Source: Verrucomicrobiota bacterium
GTDB taxonomy: Bacteria > Verrucomicrobiota > Kiritimatiellia > CAJWTS01
Assembly (NCBI GenBank): GCA_027623315.1
Contig: JAQBYD010000004.1
Location: 62,001-126,000, forward strand
Length of the DNA: 64,000 nt
Direction of reading: 5' to 3'
In this document: positions 32,235 to 43,318 of the stretch, one piece after another
Layout of the letters: every line of letters begins with the position of its first letter
Numbering within the stretch: position 1 is the stretch's first letter
Notes under the pieces: generated by a model
What the model was told of the DNA's origin: nothing
Database searches by the model: none
What the model saw: only the letters and a program-made list of their open reading frames with translations
Position numbers and translations under genes: made by a program

Positions 32235-32723
32235 ATGCAGTCGCCCAAACTCATAGACCTGGGATCTGTTGCGCTGTGGACGTGGGTCACCTTCGGTCTC
32301 GTCGCGTTCATTCTGTACAAGATCGCATGGAAGCCCGTTCTCGCCGCACTGGATGTGCGCGAGGGACGGATTCGCCGGTCACTCGAAGACGCAGAGAAAG
32401 CGCGCGTTCAACTCGAGGAGATGGAGGCGGCGCGTAAGCAGATGCTGGTCGACGCCGAGGACGAGACCAAGGCGATCATATCCAAGGCGCGTGATGCGGC
32501 GACAGAGGCTGCCAACACCATTGAACACCGCGCCGCGGAGAAGGTGCAGATCATGTACGCGAACGCTGATCGCGACATCGAGGCGATGAAAGCGGAGGCG
32601 ACAACGACGCTGCGAAACGAGCAAGTGGAGATGGTGATCAACCTGGCCAGTCGCGTCGTGATCGACAACATGGACACGGAAAAGAACCGCAAGCTGGCCG
32701 ATCAACTGATCGCCGAGATATAG
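32235..32723 (+). CDS. atpF: ATP synthase F0 subunit b
   Basis: 162 residues: one N-terminal membrane helix (SVALWTWVTFGLVAFILYKI) and then a long charged coiled coil (LEDAEKARVQLEEMEAARKQ), the peripheral stalk that holds F1 against rotation. Starts nine bases after atpE. Only one b-type gene is present, so a homodimer is expected. Confidence 0.94.
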   Translation: MQSPKLIDLGSVALWTWVTFGLVAFILYKIAWKPVLAALDVREGRIRRSLEDAEKARVQLEEMEAARKQMLVDAEDETKAIISKARDAATEAANTIEHRAAEKVQIMYANADRDIEAMKAEATTTLRNEQVEMVINLASRVVIDNMDTEKNRKLADQLIAEI

Positions 32724-32763
32724 GCGAGCCGCTGGCCGTACAAACAGCCGACTGTGGATACTG

Positions 32764-33300
32764 ATGGCCGATTCCAGAGCAGGAAAACGATACGCGCGCG
32801 CGCTTTTTAGTCTCGCGACCGACGACCAGGTGGTCGATCGGGTGTTGGAGGATCTGAGAGGGCTGCGTGCACTGATCGCGCAGTCCGAAGACCTTCGTCG
32901 CTTCGTGCAGCATCCGGCCTTGCCGGATGAGAAGCAGAAGGATGTCATGAAGGCCATGTTCGGAGGGCGTGTGGCCCCGCTCACGGAGCGCTTTCTGCAG
33001 TTCCTCGTGGACCGCCGCAGGTTGGCGCTTTTGGTGGATATCTGTGAGGTCTATGAGGATCTCTATTGCGTTGCGCGAAATATTCAACGCATCTCGATCG
33101 AGTATTCGCATTCCTTACGCGACGACCAGGTCCGGGCGATCGAGGCGAAGATGGGCGCGCGATATGGGAAGGACATAGAAACCACGACCGTTCACGAAGC
33201 TTCCCTGCTCGGGGGATTCCGGGTACGCGTCGGCGATGTGGTTCATGATTTTAGTGTGCGGGGAAAACTTGACGGTCTGCGCGTGGCTTTGACCACCTAG
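32764..33300 (+). CDS. atpH: ATP synthase F1 subunit delta
   Basis: 178 residues. The N-terminal six-helix domain starts SRAGKRYARALFSLA, and the C-terminal signature GGFRVRVGDVVHDFSVRGKL is the family end. It links the peripheral stalk to F1. Follows atpF by 40 bases in standard order. Confidence 0.95.
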   Translation: MADSRAGKRYARALFSLATDDQVVDRVLEDLRGLRALIAQSEDLRRFVQHPALPDEKQKDVMKAMFGGRVAPLTERFLQFLVDRRRLALLVDICEVYEDLYCVARNIQRISIEYSHSLRDDQVRAIEAKMGARYGKDIETTTVHEASLLGGFRVRVGDVVHDFSVRGKLDGLRVALTT

Positions 33301-33330
33301 GCCGACCACTACCAAACGAGGAAATCAGAG

Positions 33331-34851
33331 ATGGCTGTCGATATCAAAGCAGATGAAGTCTCCAGCATCCTAAAGCAGCAGCTTGAGGGATACGACCTGC
33401 AGGCGGAGACGTATGAGACCGGGACCGTCTTGAGCGTGGGCGACGGCATCGCCCGTGTGCATGGCTTGTCACAGGTCATGGCAAGCGAGTTGGTGACTTT
33501 CGAGAACGGTCTGAACGGGATCGTGCTGAACCTGGAGGAGGACAACGTCGGGGTCGCCATATTTGGCGGAGATGTCGGAATCAACCAGGGAGATACGGTT
33601 AAGCGCACCGGGAACATCGTATCCGTACCGGTTGGCGATGCTCTCATCGGCCGAGTCGTGGACGCGCTTGGCAATCCCATCGATGGCGGCGGCCCGCTGG
33701 GGCATTCCGAGGAACGTAAGATCGAGGTCAAGGCGCCGGGAATTATCGACCGCCAGGACGTCAAGGAGCCGATGCAAACCGGACTCAAGGTGGTCGACGC
33801 CCTGACGCCGGTTGGGCGTGGGCAGCGCGAACTGATCATCGGCGACCGCAAGACCGGAAAGACCGCGATCGCAATCGATACCATTATCAACCAGCGCGGA
33901 AGTGGAGTGAAGTGCTTCTACGTCGCAATCGGACAGAAGAAATCGACCGTCGTCGAGGTCTACGAAACGCTTCGCGCCCACGGAGCCATGGAATACACCA
34001 CGATTGTCATGGCGTCCGCCTCTGAACCTGCGCCCATGCAGTTTGTGGCGCCGTACTCGGGCGTGACCATGGCGGAGTACTACCGGGATAGTGGGCAGCA
34101 TGCCTTGATTGTCTATGATGATTTGACGAAGCAGGCGCAGGCCTATCGCCAGATGTCACTACTCCTGCGTCGTCCGCCCGGCCGGGAGGCGTATCCTGGC
34201 GATGTGTTCTACGTGCACAGCCGATTACTCGAACGGGCGGCCAAGATGAGCGAGGAGCGTGGCGGCGGATCCCTGACCGCGCTGCCGATCGTCGAAACCC
34301 AGGCCGGCGACGTGTCGGCCTACATTCCCACGAACGTGATTTCCATTACCGACGGCCAGATCTACCTCGAGTCGTCGCTCTTCGTGTCGGGTCAGCGGCC
34401 CGCCGTCAACCCGGGGCTGTCCGTCTCGCGAGTCGGCGGCGATGCGCAGGTCAAGGCCATGAAGCAGACCGCCGGATCGCTGCGCCTCGAACTCGCCCAG
34501 TACCGCGAGTTGGCCGCGTTCTCCCAGTTTGCAGCCGATTTGGACGTCGCCACGCGCCGGCAGCTCGACCGTGGTGCACGGCTCATGGAGGTGATCAAGC
34601 AGGGCGTTCATCAGCCGCTTTCGGTAGCCAAGCAGGTCGCAATTATCTACGCGGGGACGAATGGCTATCTCGATGAAGTGGCGCCCAACCAGGTGTTGGC
34701 ATACGAGACGCAGCTCAACGACGCGTTGGACTCTCGCTACGCGGATTTCATTCGGAAGTTCGAAAGCAGCCCGGCGATGAGCGACGAGATGAAGGCCGAC
34801 CTGGATAAGATCCTCGAGGAGTTCAAGGGCGTCTTCACGCCGCAAGGGTAG
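33331..34851 (+). CDS. atpA: ATP synthase F1 subunit alpha
   Basis: Non-catalytic nucleotide-binding subunit of 506 residues. The P-loop is [15 protein letters not shown] (about 170-184). [18 protein letters not shown], the [16 protein letters not shown]-like stretch [20 protein letters not shown] and [17 protein letters not shown] are family signatures. AACGAGGAAATC precedes the start. Full length, no insertions. Confidence 0.98.
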   Translation: MAVDIKADEVSSILKQQLEGYDLQAETYETGTVLSVGDGIARVHGLSQVMASELVTFENGLNGIVLNLEEDNVGVAIFGGDVGINQGDTVKRTGNIVSVPVGDALIGRVVDALGNPIDGGGPLGHSEERKIEVKAPGIIDRQDVKEPMQTGLKVVDALTPVGRGQRELIIGDRKTGKTAIAIDTIINQRGSGVKCFYVAIGQKKSTVVEVYETLRAHGAMEYTTIVMASASEPAPMQFVAPYSGVTMAEYYRDSGQHALIVYDDLTKQAQAYRQMSLLLRRPPGREAYPGDVFYVHSRLLERAAKMSEERGGGSLTALPIVETQAGDVSAYIPTNVISITDGQIYLESSLFVSGQRPAVNPGLSVSRVGGDAQVKAMKQTAGSLRLELAQYRELAAFSQFAADLDVATRRQLDRGARLMEVIKQGVHQPLSVAKQVAIIYAGTNGYLDEVAPNQVLAYETQLNDALDSRYADFIRKFESSPAMSDEMKADLDKILEEFKGVFTPQG

Positions 34852-34899
34852 GACCGTCGACTCCTCGCGGCTAAACTTTCTCATGATTAACGAGATCTG

Positions 34900-35793
34900 A
34901 TGGCAAACCTCAAAGAACTCACGGATAAGATCGCGAGCCTGTGCAACACGCAGAAGATGACGCGGACGATGAAGCTGGTTGCCGCCAGCAAAATGCGCCG
35001 TGCCACCGTCGCGCAGGCGAACGCGTCCGAGTATGCGAAGGCGCTGCGGCAGATGATCGCCAACGTGGCTGCTACGTCCGATGTGTCGCATCCGTTGCTC
35101 GAACAACGTGACGCAGCGGGAGCCGCTCAATTTCTGATGATTGCGTCAGATCGCGGCCTTTGCGGCGGCTTCAACAACAACCTGTTCCGATACGCCTGGA
35201 AGTGGACGCAGAATCATGACCCGGTATTTCGCGAGATGGAGTTCTCGGTCTGTGGCCGTCGCGCGCAGCTCTTTCTGCGCAGCCGCGTGACCGATGTGAC
35301 CCACTACGAAGGCGCGACCGAGCGGCCGACCTACGAACGCGCCGCGGAGATCGCCGATCAGTTGATGGACGCATTCACGAGTCGCCGCGTTGACTCGGTG
35401 TACCTGGTATTCAATCGGTTCAAATCGGCCCTCGTGCAGTTGCCCACCATCGAACGATTGCTTCCGATCGCCCAGGCGCCGGCGCATGCGTCCACATCGG
35501 ATGGGGACTCCACGGCAGACACATCCACCGGTGTCGGAGGAGCCAGTCTCTTCGAACCGGCCGAGGCCGAGTTGCTCGACCTGCTCTTGCCCGATGCGGT
35601 TCGTTTCTCGGTCTTTAATGCACTGGTCGAGAACGCGGCCGGCGAACACGCGGCGCGCATGGCGGCGATGGATGCAGCAACGAATAATGCAAGTGACCTC
35701 ATCGATCAATGCACGTTGCAGCGCAATCGAGAGCGCCAGGCCGCGATCACGAAGGAACTTATTGAAATCGTAACCGGAGCGGAATCGCTCTAG
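34900..35793 (+). CDS. atpG: ATP synthase F1 subunit gamma
   Basis: Central rotor subunit, 297 residues. The N-terminal helix has KIASLCNTQKMTRTMKLVAA, the middle has LMIASDRGLCGGFNNNLFR, and the C-terminal helix has ERHAARMAAMDAATNNASD-type EHAARMAAMDAATNNASDLI. A Ser/Thr/Asp-rich insertion of about 25 residues (SDGDSTADTSTGVGG) lies near residue 205 and is absent from short homologues. Confidence 0.97.
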   Translation: MANLKELTDKIASLCNTQKMTRTMKLVAASKMRRATVAQANASEYAKALRQMIANVAATSDVSHPLLEQRDAAGAAQFLMIASDRGLCGGFNNNLFRYAWKWTQNHDPVFREMEFSVCGRRAQLFLRSRVTDVTHYEGATERPTYERAAEIADQLMDAFTSRRVDSVYLVFNRFKSALVQLPTIERLLPIAQAPAHASTSDGDSTADTSTGVGGASLFEPAEAELLDLLLPDAVRFSVFNALVENAAGEHAARMAAMDAATNNASDLIDQCTLQRNRERQAAITKELIEIVTGAESL

Positions 35794-35844
35794 GCGTTCA
35801 GCGGATCAAGGCTCCGCGAGCGTGGAAACATTGAACCGGAATAG

Positions 35845-37266
<1,422 letters not shown>

Positions 37267-37267
37267 C

Positions 37268-37585
37268 CTGAAGCTTTCTATTTTAACCCCCGAGGGCCCG
37301 GCCTTCCAGGGATTGGTCGATGGCGTGGTGGCACCTGGACTGCAGGGCTCGTTCGGCGTCCTGCCCGGCCACGCCGCCCTGTTGTCGGCGCTTGAACGTG
37401 GAATGGTCAAAGTCACCGTGAACGGCGCAGAGGAATTCTATCTTCTGGATAAAGGGTTTCTCGAGGTCCGGGAGGGATCGGTGGTCATCCTGGCGGCACA
37501 TGTCGAGAAGGTGAAGGATCTTGAAACCGCGAAGAGACGGCTTAAGATCGTTGCGGAGAGTGACCGCGAGGCGGTTGACGCCTGA
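37268..37585 (+). CDS. atpC: ATP synthase F1 subunit epsilon, probable CTG start, short C-terminus
   Basis: About 105 residues. The family N-terminus LKLSILTPEGPAFQGLVDGV begins at the CTG at 37268; no ATG or GTG is in frame nearby. GGAGGG (37257-37262) sits five bases before that CTG, ideal for initiation, whereas the next in-frame candidate (TTG 37238) has no such site and adds ten unlike residues. The beta-sandwich domain is complete (LPGHAALLSALERG, LEVREGSVVILA), but the C-terminal part has only one helix (DLETAKRRLKIVAESD) instead of the usual hairpin, so ATPase inhibition by the two-helix arm is unlikely (inference). Confidence 0.88.
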   Translation: MKLSILTPEGPAFQGLVDGVVAPGLQGSFGVLPGHAALLSALERGMVKVTVNGAEEFYLLDKGFLEVREGSVVILAAHVEKVKDLETAKRRLKIVAESDREAVDA

Positions 37586-37627
37586 GGCCTCTGAGTGAAG
37601 AAACAAGGTTCATAGGGTCCAAGAAAC

Positions 37628-38611
37628 ATGAGTCAGAATAGCGTGACAGTCAGTGTGACGGGTGCGGCCGGTCAAATCGGATACGCGTTGTTATTTCGTA
37701 TCGCTTCCGGACAAATGTTCGGACCGGATACGCAGGTGCACCTGAGAATGCTCGAGCTCGAAGTGGCTCTTCCGGCATTGAACGGGGTCTGCATGGAGCT
37801 TGAGGATTGTGCGTATCCTCTGCTGGCTTCCATGACTCCGACGGCGGACATCAACGAGGCTTTCACCGGATCGGACTGGGCATTGCTCGTCGGATCCGTG
37901 CCGCGCAAGGATGGCATGGAACGCGCCGACCTCCTGAATATCAACGGCGGAATCTTTACGGGTCAGGGAAAGGCCATCGGCGCGAACGCTGCCGACTCGT
38001 GCAGGACGCTTGTCGTCGGGAACCCGTGCAATACAAACGCCCTGATCTGCAAGCATGCGTCCGGCCGCGACCATTCGAACTTCTTTGCGATGACGATGCT
38101 GGATCAGAATCGGGCCGTGGCCCAATTGGCCGGCAAGGCCGGAGTCTCCGTCCCGGCCGTTAGGAATGTCGCGATCTGGGGCAATCACTCCCCGACGATG
38201 TATCCCGATTTCCCGCACGGGACAATTGACGGTCGGCCCGTTCGAGATGTGATCACGGACGAGGATTGGCTGCGCGGGGAGTTTCTTGAGACGGTGCAAA
38301 AGAGGGGTGCCGCCATCATCAAGGCGCGTGGCGCTTCGTCGGCGGCTTCCGCGGCAAATGCGGTCCTCGATACCGTGAACGCACTGAGAACGCCGACACC
38401 CGATGGCGAGTGCTTCTCCGTGGCCGTGAATTCGGACGGGAGCTACGGCGTGCCCGAGGGGTTGATGTTCAGCTACCCCGTCCGATCCGATGGCGCAAGC
38501 ATCCAGATCGTCCAGGGAATTGAACACGACGACTTCGGGCAGGGGAAAATTGCCGCGACCACCGAAGAGCTGGTTGGCGAACGCGAAGCTGTTTCCGCGC
38601 TCCTGATCTGA
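37628..38611 (+). CDS. mdh: Malate dehydrogenase
   Basis: NAD-dependent oxidation of malate to oxaloacetate in the TCA cycle; 327 residues of the larger cytosolic-type MDH group. NAD-binding [19 protein letters not shown], the substrate Arg region [31 protein letters not shown] and the catalytic His in [15 protein letters not shown] are visible. It follows atpC by 42 bases and may be read through from the ATP synthase operon. Full length. Confidence 0.97.
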   Translation: MSQNSVTVSVTGAAGQIGYALLFRIASGQMFGPDTQVHLRMLELEVALPALNGVCMELEDCAYPLLASMTPTADINEAFTGSDWALLVGSVPRKDGMERADLLNINGGIFTGQGKAIGANAADSCRTLVVGNPCNTNALICKHASGRDHSNFFAMTMLDQNRAVAQLAGKAGVSVPAVRNVAIWGNHSPTMYPDFPHGTIDGRPVRDVITDEDWLRGEFLETVQKRGAAIIKARGASSAASAANAVLDTVNALRTPTPDGECFSVAVNSDGSYGVPEGLMFSYPVRSDGASIQIVQGIEHDDFGQGKIAATTEELVGEREAVSALLI

Positions 38612-38908
38612 AACTTCCCCGCCTATCCGCGTAATCCGCGGTTCTATCTCTGTCTGTATTCGTGTGGATTCGCGTGATTCGCGGGCTCTACTCTCCCGGA
38701 TTCCAGTTTCACCCTCGAATAATCTGGCGGAGCTTGCCGCGCGGCACGCGTGGGAACGACGCCGAGGCGCGGCTTGCCTGAAACCGGGACTCGTGGGCTC
38801 GCCGTGCGTCGGCTCTACTCGTTCGGCCCAGTGGAACTTGTCGATCCGCCATGCCCGGACCGGGCTTGCCTTGACCGACGCGCGTCGTGGGCGCTAACGT
38901 AGCGCGGT
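38612..38908. other. Intergenic region with ATTCGCGTGATTCGCGG repeat
   Basis: After mdh lies CCGCGTAATCCGCGG and then GTGGATTCGCGTGATTCGCG, the same family as the repeat between uvrB and araD. The rest (38700-38908) is GC-rich with no supported gene; a GCCCGGACCGGGC palindrome lies near 38850. No promoter for the flippase gene is evident. Confidence 0.5.
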
Positions 38909-40204
38909 ATGCTCTTAGCGGCCCTGCAATCCCTGCGCCAGCGAATCACAGCACGCAGCTCCTTTCTGGGCGGCGTGATTACGCTGTTCACGGCGTCGGC
39001 TCTGGCGCAGATCATCCCGCTGGCAGCGGCTCCGTTCCTGACCCGGCTTTACAGCCCGGATGATTTCGGCGTCTTGGCCCTGTTTCTGTCCGTCGCGTCG
39101 CTGGTCGGCGTGGTGGCTACGGCCCGTTACGAATTGGCCGTGATGCTGCCGGACGAGGAGGAGGACGCGCTGCATGTCGTTGCTCTCGCGCTGGGGGTGA
39201 CGGTGATAGTCTCGGTCATCAGCATGGCCCTCCTTGCCGTTTTCGGTGACGGGCTTGTCGCCTGGCTTCGTGCCCCCGCCCTGAGGCCGTGGCTCGTGGT
39301 CGTGCCGCTCTTCGTGCTGGTCGCTGGAATTCAGCAGACGCTCGTACAGTGGAATACGCGCCTCAAACGGTTCGGCGCTGTCGGCGGCGGAACCGTATCG
39401 CAATCGGGCGGCGATGCGGTCGTCGCGCTTAGCGCGGGGTTGGCACGTGCAGGCGCCGCCGGCCTGATCGCCGGTGTGATTCTCGGAAGAACCTTCGCTG
39501 CGATGTGGTTGGCCCGGGAACTCGTTTCGAAGTTACGGCAGGTGCGCATCCAGCCTGCGCGGATTGGCGAGATGGCACGGCGCTACAGCGACTTTCCCGG
39601 TGTCAATGCGGCGCATGCGTTCGCCGATATGGCACACCGGAGCCTGCTTCATGTCTCGATCTCGGTCTGGTTTGGTCCGTCGGCACTCGGTCTCTTCTCG
39701 TACGCCGTGCGAAATGCGAGGGCGCCCCAGACCCTCGTTTCCGGATCGGTCGCGCAGGTCTTCTTTCAGCATGCGTCGCAGGCCCGCACGCAGGGGCGGG
39801 CGTTGGCGCCGTTGGTGTCGCAGACCCTTCGCGGGGTCGCCCCCGTAGCCGTCGGTCTGCTGCTCGCGCTGTTGTTGGCCGGCCCCTTCCTGTTCGGACT
39901 CGTCTTTGGTGACGCATGGACGATCGCCGGCGAGTACGCACGGCGGGTCTCCCCGATGCTGTTCCTCGGCGTTCTGAGTTCTCCGATCTCGTGTCTCCCA
40001 ATCGTCCTCGAGAAGCAGCATACGGCTTTTGTGTTTGGCCTGGTGGTGCAGTGTGCGGGTCTGATCGCGTTTCTGAGCATGTCCTGGGCGGGCCTCGACT
40101 TTGTGACGTGTGTCAGCTTGTACAGCGCTGTGATGACGGTTGGTCTGAGCGCAATGCTGGCCTGGTACGTACGCATTGCGGGTCGTGCGGGCGGGGACGC
40201 GTGA
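38909..40204 (+). CDS. Polysaccharide flippase-like membrane protein (Wzx/MATE superfamily)
   Basis: 431 residues and about 12 membrane helices, starting [20 protein letters not shown] and [20 protein letters not shown], a typical O-antigen flippase opening. Proteins of this type move lipid-linked sugar units across the inner membrane. The stop overlaps the glycosyltransferase start by one base (TGATG), so the pair probably serve one surface glycan. The start ATG at 38909 has no strong ribosome site. Confidence 0.85.
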   Translation: MLLAALQSLRQRITARSSFLGGVITLFTASALAQIIPLAAAPFLTRLYSPDDFGVLALFLSVASLVGVVATARYELAVMLPDEEEDALHVVALALGVTVIVSVISMALLAVFGDGLVAWLRAPALRPWLVVVPLFVLVAGIQQTLVQWNTRLKRFGAVGGGTVSQSGGDAVVALSAGLARAGAAGLIAGVILGRTFAAMWLARELVSKLRQVRIQPARIGEMARRYSDFPGVNAAHAFADMAHRSLLHVSISVWFGPSALGLFSYAVRNARAPQTLVSGSVAQVFFQHASQARTQGRALAPLVSQTLRGVAPVAVGLLLALLLAGPFLFGLVFGDAWTIAGEYARRVSPMLFLGVLSSPISCLPIVLEKQHTAFVFGLVVQCAGLIAFLSMSWAGLDFVTCVSLYSAVMTVGLSAMLAWYVRIAGRAGGDA

Positions 40205-41328
40205 TGCGTATCCTCAAGATCGCTGATCTCAATAGTACGCATGTTCGTAAGCTGGCGACGTCGCTGGCGGGTCGAGGCCATTCGTTGGCACTCTGTCATC
40301 TGTATCCCGCCGACACCGCGTGGGCCGATGCCGTCGAGGGGATCTCCGTTCACGCATGCCTTCCCCGGCTGAACAGACGCTTGGTAAGCAAGCTGCACGT
40401 GTACGGCGCGCGTGTCCGCATCCGCGAAATTGTCGACGACGTTGCGCCAGACGTGGTTCACGCGCACTTCCTGCGCACGTACGGTCTCGCCGCCGCGCTA
40501 TCGGGATGCGGACCCCTGCTGGCTTCGGCGTGGGGTTCCGATGTGATGGTCCCCGGTGGCCATGTGGGTCGCCGGCTGATTCGGTACGCCTTGCGTTGCG
40601 CGGACGAGGTCCACGCGACGAGTGATGCGCTGGCCGCGTGTGTGCAGGCACTCGCCGGGCGGCCCGCGCATGTCATCCCGTTCGGCGTCGACCTCGACCG
40701 GTTCTCTCCCCGAGCCGATCCGTCCGGCGACAGGAATATGATCCGCATCGCGAGCGTGAAGGCGCTTGAGGATGTCTACGACCCCGAAACGCTCCTGGTC
40801 GCCTTTGCGGAGCTGAACAGGCGCTTGGCGGGGCGGTCGATGCGGCTTATGTTTGTTGGAGACGGTAAGCTGCGCGCACGGCTGGTGCAGATGGCGGGAT
40901 CTCTCGGCGTCGCGGATCGTGTGGAGTTCCGGGGCCGCGTCCCGCACGACGCCGTTGCGTCCGTTCTGCAGAGCAGCGATATCCTGGCCAACCTTTCCCG
41001 GTACGAAGGATTTGGCGTATCCGTAGTTGAAGCCGCCGCCTGTGGGGTTCCTGCCGTTGCCAGCGATGTCGGTGGGCTGAGGGAAGTCGTCGAGAACGGG
41101 CGGACGGGTTTGCTGGTGCCGCCCGGTGATCCTGTCGCGGCGGCGGACGCGCTCGAGCGTCTCGTGCGTGATTCCGGACTTCGCGCAGAGTTGGGCCAGG
41201 CGGCCCGTGCCCGAGCCCAGTCGCTCTATGACTGGGAGGGCTGTGTCGATGGCTTCGAGAGACTTTATGCATCCCTGGCGGGCAACGGAAGGGTGGAGGC
41301 CGGGGAGAAAGACACACGCTCGACATGA
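40204..41328 (+). CDS. GT4-family glycosyltransferase
   Basis: 374 residues with the GT-B fold. The N-terminal half binds acceptor ([29 protein letters not shown]), the C-terminal half binds the sugar nucleotide with the E-x7-E motif [20 protein letters not shown] and [16 protein letters not shown]. It transfers a hexose to a lipid or glycan acceptor; the exact donor cannot be inferred. Translation is coupled to the flippase gene. The longer open frame upstream is within that gene. Confidence 0.92.
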   Translation: MRILKIADLNSTHVRKLATSLAGRGHSLALCHLYPADTAWADAVEGISVHACLPRLNRRLVSKLHVYGARVRIREIVDDVAPDVVHAHFLRTYGLAAALSGCGPLLASAWGSDVMVPGGHVGRRLIRYALRCADEVHATSDALAACVQALAGRPAHVIPFGVDLDRFSPRADPSGDRNMIRIASVKALEDVYDPETLLVAFAELNRRLAGRSMRLMFVGDGKLRARLVQMAGSLGVADRVEFRGRVPHDAVASVLQSSDILANLSRYEGFGVSVVEAAACGVPAVASDVGGLREVVENGRTGLLVPPGDPVAAADALERLVRDSGLRAELGQAARARAQSLYDWEGCVDGFERLYASLAGNGRVEAGEKDTRST

Positions 41329-41344
41329 CCACGGCGAAACCTGT

Positions 41345-42334
41345 ATGCATGACGGCATGAACTCCGACCAAAAGCGCCAGCTCCACGAGATCATCTTCGA
41401 GGCGGATACGCCTGCCGGGAAACTCTTCGACATTCTCTTGATCGTGGCGATTGTGTCGAGCGCGGGTGTGGTGATACTTGAGAGTATCAGCAGTTTTCGC
41501 GCGAATCATGCGTCCGCGCTGCGCGCGTGGGAGTGGTTCTTCACGATTCTCTTTACGGTTGAATATGCACTTCGCGTGGCCTGTGTCGGGCGGCCATCGC
41601 GGTACATCTTCAGCTTCTACGGCATGGTTGACCTGCTCGCCATCCTGCCGACGTACCTGGGGGCGTTTCTTCCCGGTAGCCGGTACCTGGTGACGATCCG
41701 TATGCTTCGACTGTTGCGCATCTTCCGCGTGCTTAAGCTTGTGAAATACGTTGCGGATGCAAGCGAGATCAACCGTGCATTGGCCGCCAGTCGCCGCAAG
41801 ATCTTCGTTTTTCTCTATACCGTTCTAACCCGGATATCTCACACTTTTCCTACTACGAACACGGATAGCTCCGTCAGGCTTGATCGAAACAGGGCTTCGC
41901 CAATTCACAGTATGTCCATACAGTTTCATCGGCAAAGCCTGTTTCGATCAAGCCTGACGGGCTCTTCGCGCTCTCGCTACGAAAAAGTGTGAGATGTCCG
42001 GGCTAACCCCCTTGCCGTCGTGTTCGGGTCCATGATGTATGTGATCGAAGGGGAGGCGCATGGATTCACGAGTATCCCGCGCAGCATCTACTGGGCCATT
42101 GTTACACTGACGACGGTGGGCTACGGGGATATCTCTCCGCAGACTCCTTTTGGTCAGTTCATCGCCGCGCTGATCATGATCCTGGGCTACTCGATTATCG
42201 CGGTTCCGACCGGAATCGTATCTGCGGAAATGACCGCACAGCGAAAGATAACCACTCAATCATGTCCGGAGTGCAGTGCGGAAGGGCACGATCCGGATGC
42301 TAAACATTGCAAGTTCTGCGGCGCGAAGATCTGA
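41345..42334 (+). pseudogene. Voltage-gated potassium channel gene broken by a hairpin MITE
   Basis: The 5' half encodes S1-S4 of a Kv-like channel, with the S4 sensor TIRMLRLLRIFRVLKLVKY, up to FLYTVLT; the frame then runs into the inserted element. The 3' half resumes with [13 protein letters not shown], the pore helix and selectivity filter [14 protein letters not shown]6, and a C-terminal CPEC...CKFC zinc-ribbon-like tail. Together the halves make a complete six-segment channel. Even exact removal of the element leaves CTAACCCCCTTGCC, one base out of frame (three or six Cs would restore it), so the gene is doubly disrupted unless the C count is a sequencing error. Confidence 0.88.
41829..42002. 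mobile_element. 174-bp MITE with terminal inverted repeats and internal hairpin
   Basis: The ends CCCGGATATCTCACACTTTT (41829-41848) and AAAAGTGTGAGATGTCCGGG (41983-42002) are inverted copies differing at one position. The element is flanked by CTAA (41825-41828 and 42003-42006), a 4-bp duplication fitting the YTAR target of IS5-group transposases. Inside, a perfect 23-bp inverted repeat (41871-41893 with 41938-41960, starting CCGTCAGGCTTGATCGAAAC) folds into a long stem. No transposase is encoded; it must be mobilised in trans. Confidence 0.9.
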
Positions 42335-42373
42335 ACCTCTGCGGGCGATCTCCGAGCATCCGCTTATCTGCGG

Positions 42374-42390
42374 GGCATCGGGACGATGCC
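42374..42390. terminator. GGCATCG-GGA-CGATGCC hairpin between convergent genes
   Basis: A seven-base perfect stem with a three-base loop between the channel gene and the convergent coiled-coil protein gene. No T-run on either side, so a terminator role is only suggested. Confidence 0.35.
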
Positions 42391-42992
42391 TACTCTTCGG
42401 CGTCATCCTTCTTGGCGTCATCCTTTTTGGCGTCATTCTTAGCCGGGGGATTCTTGACCTCTTCGAGCATCCTGGAAAACATCTCGCGCGCGGCTTCCGC
42501 TTCGGACTCCTTCTCCCTGGCACGCTCCTTGTCGCGCGCCCGGCGCTCTTGGCCCTGGGTGCCGCTGTACTTCCTCGTCATTTTCTCGTCCTCGCGCTCG
42601 GCTTTACGTTCGGCGGCTCGGTATGCGCGCTCCTCGTACGAGGCTATCTTGTCCTCCGCATCCCCGCGCTCTTTGTAGGGCGTTCCCATGAATTGGAGCT
42701 TGCGTAGCGCTACGGCCGAAGTGGGGAAGGATCCGGTGAGCGATTCGTCCTCGCGCCATTCTTTCTTGGCCGCATCGACGGCCTTGCGGAACAGTTTGGC
42801 CTCGTCCCGGAGTTCGTTTTGCAGATCGCGCAACTCATCCTTGGAGACGACCTGGTACTGGAACTCCTTGTCGTAGCCGTAGAGCTTGATGACCTGGAAA
42901 CGTTCGAATCCGGCGGCGTAGGTCGCCATGGGGCGGCAGAACGCAACGCCCAGCAGAAGCATGCTGACTATGCGAGTGATCATCGCTTGCAT
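42390..42992 (-). CDS. Secreted coiled-coil protein with Lys/Asp-rich tail
   Basis: About 200 residues. A signal peptide (RIVSMLLLGVAFCRPMATYA) leads to a short globular-looking part with FERFQVIKLYGYDKEFQYQV and SKDELRDLQNELRDEAKLFR, then nearly 100 residues of highly charged coiled coil (YRAAERKAEREDEKMTRKYS) and a NDAKKDDAKKDDAEE ending made of repeated KKDDA units. No known domain. Start may be ATG 42992 or 42983. Confidence 0.65.
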   Translation of the reverse strand: MQAMITRIVSMLLLGVAFCRPMATYAAGFERFQVIKLYGYDKEFQYQVVSKDELRDLQNELRDEAKLFRKAVDAAKKEWREDESLTGSFPTSAVALRKLQFMGTPYKERGDAEDKIASYEERAYRAAERKAEREDEKMTRKYSGTQGQERRARDKERAREKESEAEAAREMFSRMLEEVKNPPAKNDAKKDDAKKDDAEE

Positions 42993-43215
42993 TCTACGCC
43001 TGTGCGAAATGGTGTCAATGCTTCAGCCGGTGAGGTCAGGCAACCTTGATTCCCACCCGTTTCCAGTAGGGGCGCACGTCGACAACGCGTCCGGTGTTCG
43101 CTGCCTTATCTCTGAAAGGTGCGGGCAACCCAAATCGCTCCGGACTTGACCTCGGAAGAGGGATGATTCATATTCCCTCGCTTTCCTGCATGGGGAACGA
43201 ATTCGAAGGATCCGC

Positions 43216-43288
43216 TCCGGCGTAGCTCAATCGGTAGAGCGGGTGACTGTTAATCACTAGGTCGTAGGTTCGAGTCCTACCGCCGGAG
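43216..43288 (+). tRNA. tRNA-Asn (anticodon GUU)
   Basis: Complete cloverleaf: acceptor TCCGGCG/CGCCGGA, D stem GCTC/GAGC, anticodon stem GGTGA/TCACT with loop CT-GTT-AA, variable AGGTC, T arm GTAGG-TTCGAGT-CCTAC, discriminator G. The CCA is not encoded (GCTGG follows), unlike tRNA-Arg in this window. Confidence 0.97.
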
Positions 43289-43318
43289 CTGGTCCTTTGA
43301 GTCCGGGCAGGACCGCAC

